This document shows positions 10,308 through 22,909 of a stretch of 64,000 nt of DNA, piece after piece. Position 1 is the first letter of the stretch. Every line of letters begins with the position of its first letter. The notes under the pieces are model-generated. The model ran no database searches, had not been told where the DNA came from, and was given only the letters and a program-made list of their open reading frames with translations. The stretch covers positions 43,935,114-43,999,113 of the forward strand of contig NC_068939.1 of assembly GCF_016801865.2 (NCBI RefSeq), given 5' to 3'. The position numbers were made by a program, and so were the translations under genes. The DNA comes from Culex pipiens pallens (lineage: Eukaryota > Arthropoda > Insecta > Diptera > Culicidae).

Positions 10308-11987
10308 ATAATCTTGGAAAGATTGTCTTGGATCAATAAAAAATATTTTGAATTGTGGTGAAATTCCACTGTACAGCACTGCAACTAACTTTTTTTTTGA
10401 AAAAAAATCGTCTAAACTTAGATGTTTTGAAAACTAATGATTTCAAAACAACTGGGTATGCGTGAACTGCGATGTTGCTTTTCTCTCATAAAAATGTTAT
10501 GGAAGACCTTAAATAGGATAAAATTGAACTTTTTTTCTTCAAATTTTCATCATGAGGTTTCCATTTCTTAAAATTATTGCATTTTCTTTAAAAAACATAT
10601 ACATTAAAAAAAACTTATTCCACCGGTACCACATTTTGCACCTTCCTCTTCTCTAGTGCACATAATTTCTTTTACAGTCTTTAAACATACAAAAATAATA
10701 TTAATTAAAATAAATTTGTGTTTTGGAAATAGTTCAAAGATAAATCGTAAAATCAAAAATAAAAAGGTTTTACGAGAATCTTTTTTTCTGAAAAGTCCTT
10801 ATCCTAACTAACAACTTTGCTCCAAATTGATCAGAAAATCTCTCATAAGAACATTTAGTATGACCAGCCCTCAATATTGTATGAAGACTTGTATAAACAA
10901 ACAATTTATGCAAAATTACTTTTAAGAAATGCAATAAAAAGCAAAATGTATACAGAAAAGTCGATTTGAGAAATTCTACACAATGTGTAATCTTTTGAAA
11001 TTTTGATTAATCTAGTTTTGCATAATCCTTCTCTGGTCACCCTAACCACTTCCTTCAAAACTCATCAACAGTGAAAAATTTCTTAATATTTGAAGCGTTG
11101 AAAATGACTTCCAATTGCATCTGGGAAGCCAAGACTGAGCTGTCAACCCAAACTAAGCCGTCACCAGAGAGGAGCTTAAGGATTTTAATGAAGCTACTTT
11201 CTGGCCAACGTTTTGGTGGCTTCAAAAATCACCACCGCGGCAGCTGCCACAAACCCGCAGCTCTTCTCTCTCTCAATAGTTAATCCAATTAATTATGTTA
11301 ATGGTCGCAGTACGGTGAAGTGGTAATCTTCCACCTGAATGGAAGTGGTGGGTTTTCCGCGGAAAAGTCAACAGCATTAGCGGGGGCGGAGTGGGCCATA
11401 TTGTCGCTCTAATGTTTGCCAAGGAAAACGCAAAACGGGGTCATTGGGTGCGATTACAAGTAATTAGTATTCAATTTATCCGTTAAAATGGAAGCGCGTG
11501 CGACTTTAATTTGGCGGGGTGACTTTTCGGGTGGCACTGATAAACTTCCTGAGGGGGGAAGAGTTCACAAAGGGGTTCACTTATTTTTTATTGTCAACCA
11601 GGACGTCAAGCTCATTACGCGTAATTAGCCATCGTTTGACTTCTGCTCTGGAATGGTTATGTTTATTACTGGTTCTTTTTTTGTGGCAGGATTGTGAAAG
11701 TTTGGGTGAGGATTACATTGGCGCTGATGGATGTCACCTTTTGAACTGGCACTTGGAGTGAAGGACTGTTTGTGTTTCTAGGATTTTTGTTTAGTTGAAT
11801 TTTTTTATCTAATAAGTTTTTTTATTGCAGCATTTCGATACCTATGTGCTCTCTTGTACTAAGCTTGCTAGAAATAGAGATAACCCATGTTCCACTCTAG
11901 ATTTCACCAGATTTTGCCATATTTTGAGCTTTCAATCGATCTTAAATTATTTTTTTACCTAAATCAGCATGCTAAGCTTCGGTACTC
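10308..11987. other. Gene-free stretch with an old repeat fragment
   Basis: Positions 10780-10940 are a diverged relic of the GAGCAATT foldback arm (words ACAACTTTG, ATTGATC and TTGTATGAAGA in the expected order). Positions 11080-11480 are GC-richer and apparently unique. No supported gene was found. Confidence 0.45.
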
Positions 11988-12202
11988 AGAAAAAAATGAT
12001 GGTAAAATTCATCAGGACATGGTGACAGATTTTGTGGCAAAAATGTTTAATTTAACCCCAGAAAATGATAAATTTTCATCAGTTTTTGATGAATATCCAT
12101 CATGTTCACATTTTTACACATTTTTATGTAATATTACAAAAAAATGTAATATTCAACCTACTAAATTTTCAACATTCCAAAATTCAACTTTTTTTTCGGT
12201 GT
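11988..12202. mobile_element. MITE-like repeat (copy 1 of 2)
   Basis: About 215 bp starting CAGAAAAAAATGATGG and ending TTTTTTTTCGGTGTA. It shares with 54525-54714 the ordered words TTCATCAGGA, GATGAAT, CATC, GTTCACAT and TTTACACATTTTT. The ends form an imperfect inverted repeat. It is non-coding. Confidence 0.5.
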
Positions 12203-12262
12203 ACTTTAAAGTGCAAAGTAAGCCACTCAAATCAAAAAGAAAAGAAAGGAATAGAATTAACT

Positions 12263-12948
12263 CAGGGTTGCGAATGAGCGTGCGAGCTAAAATCCGTGCT
12301 CGCTCATTCATGAGCATGAGGACTTATCAGGTAGCTCATGCTCGCTCATGCTCATCGCATGCGCTCGCGCTCAATGAGCGCTCATCAGCAAAGTAGGTAG
12401 AATCTCGCACAGGCCAATTGGATTGCCACTTTTGAAGCTCATTTCATATTTCTGAGATAATTTCATCACGAAAAAGGGGCATGTACTCATCTAATGGTGT
12501 CAGAATAGTATTTTTTTGAGTTTTATAATTAAAAATACTAGTTTTCATTAAATTCCCGATCAATGAAAAATAGCTAGCATGACAGCTCGTTCCAAGGAGA
12601 CCATAGTTGATCCATGGAAAAATGTTGTCTTGCCAATATTTTTTTGCATTAAAATTAAAAAGAGTGATGAGAAGTAGTTTTCAACCGTGTTTTTACAGTT
12701 GTACATAAAAATTTACATAGGGCTTTAGTACCCAATTAAAAAACCAAGTAACAAAAAGTTCGCTCATTTTGCTCAATGAGCAAAAATGAGCGTGAGCGCG
12801 AGCGCGAGCAATGAGCATTTTCGCTCATAAATTTTTTGAGCAAACGTGAGCAGGAGCAAATGTGAGCCAGCTCGCGTAGCGCTCCTCGTCACGAATGAGC
12901 GAAAAATGCTCGCTCATGAGCGGATGAGCGCTCAAAATCGCAACACTG
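12263..12948. mobile_element. hAT-like non-autonomous element rich in GAGCG motifs
   Basis: The ends are CAGGGTTGCGA and TCGCAACACTG, with an exact 8-bp target duplication AATTAACT (12255-12262 and 12949-12956). CAG-type ends with 8-bp duplications are hallmarks of hAT elements. Both subterminal regions (12270-12395 and 12755-12940) are packed with GAGCG, GCTCATGAGC and CGCTCAT words on both strands. Such words could be transposase-binding repeats. The 360-bp middle is plain AT-rich DNA. No transposase is present. Confidence 0.9.
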
Positions 12949-13050
12949 AATTAACTTGACAAATTCGAAAAAAAATTAAACAAATTTGTAATCTTCAACT
13001 TTTCTTCCATCCGTCGCTGTTGCATTTTTGCTTATGGCAGATTTTTATAA

Positions 13051-14103
13051 GGGTTATTCTCTACCAACTCACACGAAATCGGGAAAAGTTGCCCCGACCC
13101 CTTTTAGATTTGCGAGAAACTTTGTCCTAAGGGATAACTTTTGTCCCTGATCACGATTCCGAGGTCCGTTTTATGATATCTCGTGACGGAGGGGCGGTAC
13201 GACCCCTTCCATTTTTGAACATGTGTTTTTCAATAATTTGCAGTCTGAAACGGTGATGAGATAGAAATTTGGTGTCAAAGGGACTTTTATGTAAAATTAG
13301 ACGCCCGATTTGATGGCATACTAAGAATTCCGAAAAAAACGTATTTTTCATCGAAAAAAACACTAAAAAAGTTTTAAAAATTCTCCTTTTTGTTACTTTT
13401 TGCGTTTCTCTTTGTTTCGTCGTCCGTGTCTGTCGCGGGTGACCATGAACGGCCATGATCGATGACGACCAACTTTTTCAAAACTTTTTTTTCGTAAAAT
13501 CGCGATAACTCGTGATGTTTATAAGCAAACTCCTTATGTCTATATATCAAATTTTTGTAATTGTCTGCTCTACAACTTTGTAGAACATTGTTACACTCTT
13601 AAAAATAACCCTGCAAAGTTAGAAAAAACACGAAATTTTAAAATGAAAATTTTTGTTCTAAATGAAAAAATGACCCTTCTGGGTCAATGTAGATTCGAAA
13701 AGTACATTAAATTTCCCATAAAATAACATGTTCCAAATTTTTTTGCAGTCGGGTAACGGAAAATGGGAGAATTTTTAAAACTTTTTTAGTGTTTTTTTCG
13801 ATGAAAAATACGTTTATTCGGAATTCTGAGTACGCCATCAAATTGGGCGTCTAATTTCACATAAAAGTCCCTTTGACACCAAATTTCTATCTCATCACCG
13901 TTTCAGGCTGCAAATTATTGAAAAACACCTCTTTTTTCGCATGTTCAAAAATAGAAGGGGTCGTACCGCCCCTCCGTCACCAGACATCAAAAAATGGACC
14001 TCGGATTCGTGATCAGGGACAAAAGTTACCCCTTAGGACAAAGTTTCACGCAAATCGAAGAGGGGTCGGGGCAACTGCTGTGTGAGTTGGCGGAGAATCA
14101 CCC
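13051..14103. mobile_element. 1.05-kb foldback element, GGGTTATTCTC ends
   Basis: Arms of about 450 bp pair around a centre near 13577. The ends read GGGTTATTCTCTACCAACTC and, inverted, GAGTTGGCGGAGAATCACCC. ATAA lies on both sides (13047-13050 and 14104-14107). A solitary end of the same family is at 22910-23007. The arms carry matching reading frames on opposite strands, a by-product of the palindrome. Confidence 0.85.
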
Positions 14104-14439
14104 ATAAAGTAAAATTTTGAAATTTTGAAAAAAAACTTCAACAACTGAAATTTCCTGCGTTTAAAACCATATTTAGCATATCGTAGAAAAATATTTTGGA
14201 TTTTCATGAAATTCCGTTGTAAAATAATGAAAAAAAAATTTTTTTGGTCTGAATAAAATAATAACACTTTTTTCATTCCAATGATAAAACGGTTATAAAT
14301 TCAACTTGATTTTTTTTTTATGTATGGAATAAAATGACATATTTCTAAACAGAATTCAAATCCATTTTTAACCTTAAATTAAATTTGCAATTACAGCTTC
14401 ACATTTTTTTGATAAAGTTCACCTAAAATTTTCACCGTG

Positions 14440-15250
14440 CATTCAAAATACCGTAATTTTTTTAGGTATTCTATTGCCATAATTTTAAATATGGGTATCA
14501 ACGATTTGAAACTTTGCATGCATTTTCAGTGTTTTTGAGATTTTTAAGAAATATAGAAATATCAACAAAATAACTTTTTTTTTTAAATACTCAAATAATC
14601 ATAATTAGCAATATGGGAATCAAATGAAAAAAAATTTTTTATGCTTTTTCACTAGTACTAAAATTTAAAAAAAAATCCGTATTTTTTTGAAAAAACCCAA
14701 ATTTCGAGAGTTTGTAATGGGGTTTTTTCAAAGCGATTTGATAAGTGAAATTTTGAAAATTTCACAAAATATTTTTTGAAATCATGATTTCATTTAAAAA
14801 AATCCCTAAACATAACATGCATGAAAAATTTCTAATCTTTTGATACCCATATTGCAAATTTTAATATTTTCAAAAAGTACGTTATTCTGTGAAAATTTTA
14901 GTATTTCTTTCAAAAAATCCTTAATGAAAGAGAAAAAAAGCATGTTTCGTTTGATAGCCATATTGAAACAATGAAATTTGTAGTAGTTCCGAAAAATATG
15001 GTATTTTGTGAAAATTTGAGTTTTTTACAAAAATAAACTCTAGTTTTAGCGAAAAAGCATAAAAATTTCGCTTCGTTTGAGTAAATTTGAGTTTTTTTTG
15101 AAAGTACGGTGTTTTGTGAGGATTTTAATATTAAAAAACTACTTAAAGTGAAAATGCCTATCAAATTTAACTTTTTCTAATACCCATAGCAAATTATAAA
15201 AATTTAGATATTTTCGAAAAAATACGAAATTTTGTGGAAATTTTAGGATT
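14440..15250. repeat. Degenerate AT-rich tandem array (left part)
   Basis: Several diverged units repeat the order TTTGATACCCATATTG or its complement, then AAAATTT, a TTTTCGAAAA-like word and GTGAAAATTTGAG. The array is interrupted by the insertion at 15251-16818 and continues to about 16990. A similar array occurs at 62085-62440. Confidence 0.5.
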
Positions 15251-15286
15251 AGCATAGCATAGCATAGCATAGCATAGCATAGCATA
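15251..15286. repeat. (AGCAT)n microsatellite
   Basis: Seven tandem copies of AGCAT form the 3' tail of the minus-strand LINE-like element. Confidence 0.9.
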
Positions 15287-16818
15287 ACGGGTCTGCACCA
15301 CGCTGTAGGGGGTGCCACAATGGTCAATTCAATATTCTTAGACAATTTGAATGCTGCCCGGTACATCCAAAAATATCTAAGAACGTAAATTTCCACACTG
15401 TGCTCCAAGGCTACGCCCATACAGTCCCGTGGGGATTTGGGAGGGGATGTTTTTGTTGTTCACTAGTGGCAAAAGTGCAGGGAACCCATGCGACTTTTAA
15501 AAGTGGACGGAATATTTTTGGGAAGTTCGGAATGAGGGTTAGGGGAATTTCATCGGGCCGATGAAAATGGTTGAATGCGTAATGTATTAAATGATTTGGA
15601 TGTTTGTAAGTGTAAATGTGAGTCTGTATTGTATTATATAATAAACATATAGTTTTGTATTAATAATAAAAAATAAATATAATAAATATAGTAAATAGAA
15701 TGAATATGATAAATATAATAGATATAATCTAGATGATTCCAGGAAGCTGTAAAAAAACAGTAATTTAAAATACAAATGCTCCGGATGTTTCCCATGCTGT
15801 TTTAGAAAGTTACGTTAATTTAAGCAATTTAATCATACATGGTATGAGGAGATGGTATGTTACAGGAAAGGAATAGAATAAGGAATAATATGAAGATTTA
15901 AATAAATCATATAGTGAGTACATGTAGACATTTAATTTATAATAATTCCAGGAAGCTGTAAAAAATAACAATAATTTGAAAACTAACACTCCAGATGGAA
16001 CCACAAATAAAACAATAGAGACACAAGAATTCAAACACGCGGCTTCGCACCTTCCACAGAATTCGACATGAACGCGAATAGAGCTTAAAAAGAACACCAC
16101 AAAAATCCATCTACCCGGTACTGCTGTTCACACGATACTGCTGGATTTACAAAGTATCATTATTCTGTCTAAAAGACAAAAAAAAAGTCTATCATAAGTC
16201 TGTAAGCTTGCAGACTTTCTAGTTATGCTCGGTATTTTAGCAACACTGACTTGAATCTGTCAGACCATGTCAGACGACAGATGCCAGACGTTACATCTGT
16301 CACAATTCAGGGAGAAAGAGAAGTTTCTCAAATGACACCTCTCACGACGAGCGTCTCGCCGTCTCGCTTTATTCCATCAAGGAACGCACTCACCCGATTG
16401 AAATCTCCGCCGCCAGGACTGTGAGCCATTCTTGCTCTCCCCAACATTAGGCGCCCTTTACCGACCCACTCTAACTCAACTCCTTTTTGGCTCGTGCAAG
16501 GTCATCTTCCGGCCAAAGACGATTCCAAGCAACACACACAACCACGACATCTCTATCTCTTTCTTTCTCACACACACTCTTCACATTGGGGTCGCGTTGT
16601 AAAATCGGTTGTTTTCCCAACAAAACTAAATCACTCCAAAAAACGATGAACCCCATAATTTCATGAAAACTCCACTATCTCCCAAAAGCCCATCACGAAA
16701 TCCTTAAGATACACCAGTTTTCCTGCGCAAAAAACACGAAAATCACACTAAATTGTCTAAAATATTCGCGGCGACAAAGATCACAACCGAAGCCAAGATG
16801 GCTGCTCCTTCCACCTTC
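15251..16818 (-). mobile_element. LINE-like non-coding retroelement with 24-bp target duplication
   Basis: A 1568-bp insertion lies between two exact copies of a 24-bp word starting AAATTTTGTGG (15227-15250 and 16819-16842). A long target duplication is the signature of target-primed reverse transcription. On the minus strand it begins GAAGGTGGAAGGAGCAGCCA, has a GC-richer leader to about 16300, an AT-rich middle, and ends in an (ATGCT)n tail, as some non-LTR retrotransposons do. No reverse transcriptase is encoded, so it looks like an internally deleted, non-autonomous copy. Two internal segments (about 15735-15800 and 15944-16000) are diverged duplicates. Confidence 0.75.
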
Positions 16819-16842
16819 AAATTTTGTGGAAATTTTAGGATT

Positions 16843-19384
16843 TTACAAAAACAGAAAACGCTACTGAAAGTGGAGAAGCATACACAATTTTGCTTCGTTT
16901 AATAAACACATTGAAAATTATGAAAGTTTGAGTGTATTCAAACAATTACGGTATTCTGTGAATTTTTTTGAGTAGGTATATTTGCTTTGAAATACTAAAT
17001 TATGAAAAAATGTTTTTTGTGAAAACATTGCAATTTGAACAAGATATTAATAGAATAAATCAATTTTAGAAAAATTTTAGAAATGAGTAATCATATTTTA
17101 TCGTTAATAACCTTATTAATTGAAATTTTTAAATTTTTCGATATAAATTCATTGATATTTTGCTACATTATTATAGCTGCATTACTGCTGCAATGATGTA
17201 TAAAGCCTTCTGTGATACCATTTTTTTCGAAATTTTGAAATTCTAACTTGAAATTTGAAATGAAGGTTTTTTTTAAAGGTTTTTAAGTTTTTATGATTAT
17301 ACATTTAATTTTCGAGAGTTCTGAAATTCAAAATGGAAAAAAAATATCTTAAAACGAAATCTAATTCTCAGCAAAACACTTCATCACCACCACACTGAAG
17401 TGGCCTCCCTCCTTCGCTAATCCACTTCTCGTTACCACATTACAGCGCAAAGTGCTTTCAGTGCGGCTTAAGTTGCACTTTTTCCGGGGGAAAATTTATT
17501 TTTCTTCAAATACCACTTTTACAGGTTTCTTTTTTTTCTCTCTTAGCTTCACTCTCAAGAAAAATCCTTCCCTATGGCTCTCGCGTTAAGCACCCACCGC
17601 ACCCGCACCGCAGGGGTGTAAATAAGATTACTTTCAAACAAGAGAATCCTCGGTTCATTGGGCGAGGAGTGTGATAAATAGCGTCATTTGTGCAAACCTC
17701 GAGGCTCATCGTCGTCGTCCTTTTTCTGTGCAGCAGCGAGGATAATTCCACCACCAGATGGCCCTGCACCACAAAACGAAGCGAAAAACTCCAGAAAATT
17801 GTGGATGGGTGGGGTTTTTTTAAAAGAAGAAAAAATCAAGAGGACGACCTGCCAGCGAAACGCACAGCATTATAGGCGCTAATTTGACAGAAAGTGAGAA
17901 GCTGTTGCATAGTGGCAGGCGCTTTTTCCTTACAACTTTGTCTCCTGCACTTCGTTGCTTGGTGGCGGAACATGACGAAAATGAGGGGAAGATTGATGAA
18001 ATGCTGTTTGTCTGTTTTTCTCTTCTTTTCACTTTTGAAGAAGATTTTCCGACGAAACGTCCAGCACAGCAAACCCAGGCAGGGATTGAAGGATTTGCGG
18101 ATCCGGATGATGGTGCCATCGACCGCCGGAAGGGATTGTTTGGAATTTAATGGATTTACTGGGTTGGGGGGAAAAGTGAGTGGTGGCGTGGTGAAAGGAC
18201 CGGATGGAAATTACTTTGTCTCTTAATTAGGCTTGCTGGAGGAAGTTTCGTAATTGTGGAGATGAATCTGTCTTTAAATTTGCTTTAGAAGCTTACAGTT
18301 TTATAGCAGATTACGGTTTATGTTTCTTGATGTACACTGAATTTTACTTATTCGAAAACAATTGATTAAGTTCAGCTTCAAAATTCAAATTCATTCAAAA
18401 AACTCAGTAAAGTATGATTGTATCTATTTGCATTCCCAGCACACACACTGCCAATCCGCATGTTCCAAATTTATCGCCAGAGCCTCTTTAATCCAAATTG
18501 GCCTCCCCTCAAAAAAATATTCAACAATATGTCCCCCTTTCCCCCGCATAACTTTCCACTATCAGCAATGCTTCTTCAGAAAATCAGGAAAATCTCCGCA
18601 GCCACCAGTGTCACCACTGTCGCCGCAATTGGTATTCCTGCTGGATAACGCAACATAAACTGATTGTTGCCCTCCGGCAACACTGGTTGGCTGACTGGTT
18701 GTGGTTCGATGACAAAATGGTATGAAGCCATCGCTTCTTGAAGCCACCACACCACACCCAAGGTTTTCCAAGGAGATGTATAATGTCAGCTTTGTCGTGG
18801 GTTTCAGTGAGCATAGTGGGAATTTTGTTTTGGTAAATTAATTTTAAAATTTAGCCTAATTTAATATATCATATACCTTTTTGTTTGGGACGTCATTTGA
18901 ACATCACCCTGTAATTAACAGGCCTAAGGGTGCACACCAACCAAGGAAGTTGTTGTCTTCTTATTCCAAAATTGAACAACTTACTAACCCAATGCTGCAG
19001 CAATCTGATTGTTTAATAAATCAAATTTGATTGTGAATAGTTTGGTTTAAAGTACTTTAGGCGGTGAATTCCAAAATGTACAGAAAGTTTCCGTAGTTCT
19101 CGAAATACTAAAATGTGTATAACCCAAATCTCGGTTTAAGCGCTCCGATTGATGTGCACCGTTAAAAACTTCATAGATCATTAAATGTCTGTAACTTACA
19201 AAAAAATCTATTTAAATTCAAAATGCATTTAAAAGGGCTCAAAATGCAACAAAATTAAGAACAAGTTCGATTCGTCATGGAGCTTATAGAGGACAACTGG
19301 GACTACCATTAAAGATAACAATTTAGGTAAGACAGTATAGCATTCAAATTAGATACTTTTTTAAGTTAATTTTTCAGGTGTAAA
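16843..19384. other. End of AT array, then a gene-free, partly unique region
   Basis: 16843-16990 continues the array interrupted by the LINE-like insert. From 17380 to 18260 and from 18430 to 18820 the DNA is GC-richer and not recognisably repetitive. Short overlapping ORFs exist on both strands, but none has a domain, a clear start or conserved splice sites. It may be host intronic DNA. Confidence 0.4.
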
Positions 19385-19520
19385 TGTTTGCTCGGAAGCA
19401 CCTTAGATCTCTTTTAATTGTGATAATTTTATCAAATTTTTGTTTCTGAGCCAATTTCATCATAGAAACATGTATTCAAATGTTTATTTATATCCATTTC
19501 TACTCTTTACGAAAAATAAT
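19385..19520. repeat. Dispersed repeat, copy shared with 22645-22760
   Basis: The ordered words TGCTC, TTAGATC, TGATAATTTTATCA, TTTCATCATAGAAACATG and ATGTTTATTT are shared with 22645-22760, with substitutions. A weaker relic may lie near 12440-12530. It is non-coding and of unknown type. Confidence 0.45.
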
Positions 19521-19631
19521 CGATTGCTTATAAGTGTTCAATTTATCCGCTTCTTTTCGAAAACAGATAAAACAAGTAGATTCGTAGCTTTTTTGTTTAC
19601 TTCAAAATTTAACCGAATTATTGGTGTTCAC

Positions 19632-20346
19632 TAGGGTGATAATGAAAAAAAATCGACATCAGAGATACCCTCTGACTCGATTCCTAATGCAAAAATAAGT
19701 ATCTGTGCCAATTTTGAGCCAAATCGGTTAAGGCTAAGGGGTCGCTTTTCATCGTTGAAGTTTATATGGGGAAAATCACGAAAATGTATGGGGAAAAACA
19801 TCGTTTCAGTAATTTTCTGCTAGGTGGCGAAGGTCTCGCCCAAAATTGTCCAAGTGTGAGATTCTTGCAGGAAATTTAATTCCCTACAACTTTGTCGAAG
19901 GGTGCAAAACGATCCGAGTTGATCCTGATTTTTGGTGATTTTTCTAGAAAAAAATATTTTCTTGGATACTTCTTATATACCCCTTGTATACTTTCAAGTA
20001 TATAAGCCGATTTCTTTTCATCGCATTGCTAATAACTCATCAGGATCAACTCGGATCGTTTTGCACCCTTCTACAAAATTGTAGATAATTAAATTTCCTA
20101 CAAGAATCTCACACTTGGACAATTTTGGGCGAGACCTGCGCCACCTGCTGCAAAAATCCTGAAGCGATGTTTTTCCGCATACATTTTTGCGATTTTCCCC
20201 ATATAAACTTTAACGATGAAAAGCGACCCCTTAGCCTTAACCGATTTGGCTCAAAATTGGCACAGTTACTTGTGTTTGCCTAAAGAATCGATCCAGGGGG
20301 TATCTCTTGCGATTTTCCGAAATTTTCAATTTTTCTTGTCACCCTA
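19632..20346. mobile_element. 715-bp foldback element, TAGGGTGA ends
   Basis: Arms of about 330 bp pair around 19989. The ends are TAGGGTGATAATGA and TTGTCACCCTA. The flanks GTGTTCAC (left) and GTGTTCAG (right) match at 7 of 8 bases, consistent with an 8-bp duplication as in hAT elements. Other end placements would give a 6-bp duplication (TGTTCA). It has no transposase. Confidence 0.8.
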
Positions 20347-20454
20347 GTGTTCAGTTGAAGCTTCTTGAAATAAAATATGCGAAATTGTGAATCTTCTACC
20401 TTGCATCATCTCCTTGATACGAAAGCGTTTTTTTAAATAAAAACTTTCTCTTCA

Positions 20455-20705
20455 AAAAAATGATCGATTTGGTGTCTTCGGCAATGTTGTAGATATGAAT
20501 GAGGACTACACCGAAAAAAATTAATACATTGAAACAAATTTTTGGATGATTCTTAAAATCATTTTGTCTCACTTAAAATTGATTTCCGAATAAAAACCCT
20601 ACTTCAATTATTTTTTTTATAAATCTTTCAAAAAATGCAGAAATTAAGAAAAAACTTAAAAAGGTGAAAAAATCAGCTTGAACGTTAAATTAAATTTGCA
20701 ACAAA
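20455..20705. repeat. Fragment of GAGCAATT-family arm
   Basis: ATGATCGATTTGGTGTCTTC, GTTGTAGATATGAATGAGGA and ACACCGAAAAAAATTAAT follow the order of the arm of the foldback family at 7897-10303. The ends are missing, so this is an old internal piece. Confidence 0.55.
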
Positions 20706-20776
20706 AATGTATGAAAAAGATGTTCAAAATCTTGTTCAATTGCGCCGATTTCAAACGAAAGCCATTTTTGAAACTT

Positions 20777-21290
20777 AGTGCCTTCCTCACCTTACTGAGG
20801 GAATAAAATATGAAATCACTCGAAAAATGAACTTCTCAATTAGACCACCTAGACCCACATTCATAAATACCTATCGAAGCAAGAAAATGTCTGTGTGTGT
20901 CGTGGGATGTTGACCATAATATTGTCACTCGATTATCTCGACATGGCATTGGCTGAAATGATCTTGTCCTTTTTGGCCTCATTCGATCCGTCTTAAGGTA
21001 TAAGCGACTTACTTCAAAAATTATGCCAATAAAACGATTCTAACAAAGTCCGGAAGATTGTAAAAAGGGTGGTTTTGGAAGAAAATATGTTGAACATTTT
21101 TAGAAAGGTATTAAAAACAACTTTCCAATGCGTACAACAGGTTGAAGATCTGACAACCCTATCAAAAGTTGTAAGCACATAAATGCCCTTCAATATGAAG
21201 ATCTGACTACCCAATCTAGTGGTATGAATAATGAGTCAAATTGACGAAACATAGAAAAACACCGCCCTTTTGTGTCTTTAAACTATAATC
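20777..21290. repeat. Dispersed repeat, TTCCTCACCTTACTGAGG type (copy 1)
   Basis: It shares with 27768-28505 the opening GCCTTCCTCAC..ACTGAGG, then AAAATGAACTT, ACATTCATAAATACCTATCG, AAATGTCTGTGTGTG and repeated phrases such as GTTGAAGATCTGACAACCCT. It is non-coding, and no target duplication was identified. It is probably an abundant mosquito family, but that is from general impression. Confidence 0.5.
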
Positions 21291-21294
21291 TATA

Positions 21295-21610
21295 TCTTTC
21301 TTAAAAAAAATTATCGATTTGGTGTCGTCAGCAATGTTGTAGGTATGAATGAGGACAAAACCGAAAAAAGGATATTTTAAAACAAATTTTGAGCTGATTT
21401 TGGAAATCTTTTTTTCTCAAAAAATCCCTACTTCAATTTTATTTGTTATAAATGTTTTAGGGAAAACAAAATGTCGCCTTATATGAAACTTTGAGAAAAA
21501 GCAAAAACATCTAAAATAAATAAATAAATAAATAAAAAATGAACTAAAATAGGTGATAGAAATCATCTATACGTAAAATTAAAAAAAGATGACCAAAATC
21601 TTGTTTAATT
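21295..21610. repeat. Second fragment of GAGCAATT-family arm
   Basis: TTATCGATTTGGTGTCGTC, GCAATGTTGTAGGTATGAAT and CCGAAAAAAGGATA again follow the foldback arm order. A short (AAAT)n run lies at 21517-21537. The ends are absent. Confidence 0.5.
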
Positions 21611-21952
21611 GCGCCGTTTTTAAATGAAAGCCATTTTTGAACATTTTGTGAAATTTCTAGCATTTTTTAAATTAAATAATATTTCCAAATTTTATAATCA
21701 ATTCTTACTTTAAGAATTGGTAAAATCAATTGTTTTTGAGGTTTTAATACGTTGGCGCTAATTTTGAAATTTCAAAAAACAATTTTTATGAAAATAGCAA
21801 AAAATACAAAATACTTGTTTTTAAAACATTGAAAACGAGACAATTAACTCCCGAGATATCATTGATCAAAAAACGACAGCTAATTGGGCAACACTGATAA
21901 AATCTAATGTCTCCTTTTTTTGTTATTTTTGCATCGGAAAAAAGTAAAATGT

Positions 21953-22138
21953 ACTCAAAGTAAAAAGTATCCTTTTTTCAAGTTCACCCGTCGTCACCCT
22001 TTAAAAGGGTATCGAAAATGTACTGAATTTGACATACCCTTTTGGAATGGTGACGCCGGGTGAACTTTAAAAAAGGATAGAAAGTATCCTTTTTGAGGAT
22101 TGAAAGTACCCTTTTGAGGGATACTTCTGACTTTGAGT
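21953..22138. mobile_element. 186-bp MITE with ACTCAAAGT ends
   Basis: The left end ACTCAAAGTAAAAAGTATCC pairs with the right end GGATACTTCTGACTTTGAGT. Interior words GTATCCTTTTTT, CACCCTTTTAAAGGG-like and GTGACG repeat in inverted order. The target duplication is unclear. It is non-coding. Confidence 0.6.
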
Positions 22139-22644
22139 GTAGGTAATTTTCTCAACTCTCCGAAAATGTTTTTGAAAAACTGTGATTAATTTACAAAAAA
22201 TAAATTTTAAAACTTCTATTACTTGAAAATTGTGCATTTTATCAAAATTTCACTGGTAAACTTTTTAATGCAAATATAATCTAGATTTAAAGCATAAATT
22301 ATTTTTTAGATTTTTTTTTATTTTTTTTTATTACAGATTTTTTCAAATCAAAGCTTGGCCAAAAATTGTTTGCTCTTCCAACATGTCTGAAAAGATGTCC
22401 AAATACATATACAAAAATGTTTCTCGGTCCTGACCAATGCTTGGTGTTTGCCTCCTGATATTTAAATAATAATATACAAATCAATTGAAAAAAATAGTTA
22501 TTTTGATGTCAGTTTTTGAATATCATTAAGTTCAATAGTTAACTGAATCATAAACAATGATTTGTTCACATTTGCTGATAAAAACATGCATTTTTATCAT
22601 CAAAACGAAAAAGTTTTTTCAGTGAATTTTTTGGTAGTATATTT

Positions 22645-22760
22645 TTGCTCAGGGGACTCTTTAGATCCCATTTTCTGGTGATAATTTTATCATATTCGTG
22701 TTCCTGAGACAATTTCACAATAGAAACATGCATAAAATGTTTATTTTCATGCATTTTAAC
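22645..22760. repeat. Dispersed repeat, second copy
   Basis: This is the partner of 19385-19520: GCTCAGGGGACTCTTTAGATC, TGATAATTTTATCA, TTTCACAATAGAAACATGCA. Confidence 0.45.
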
Positions 22761-22909
22761 CCTTTAAAAAATGAAAGTTAAAAAAAATTTGGAAGCTGCT
22801 TTTTCTGGTGTCATCTATTATCCTTGGAAACGAACTTGATTTTCAATAAGTGTGAATCGAAGATTTTAGTAACTTTTGTTTTTTAAAGGGCTAAAATGGA
22901 TGAAAAAAC

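Noticed and set aside
15139..15420. Minus-strand ORF with a repeating Met-Leu-Cys-Tyr-Ala peptide
   Set aside because: It is the translation of the (ATGCT)n tail of the LINE-like insert.
18562..18814. Three overlapping minus ORFs near 18.6-18.8 kb, one with a hydrophobic tail
   Set aside because: No consistent frame, splice signals or family motif; probably chance in GC-richer DNA.
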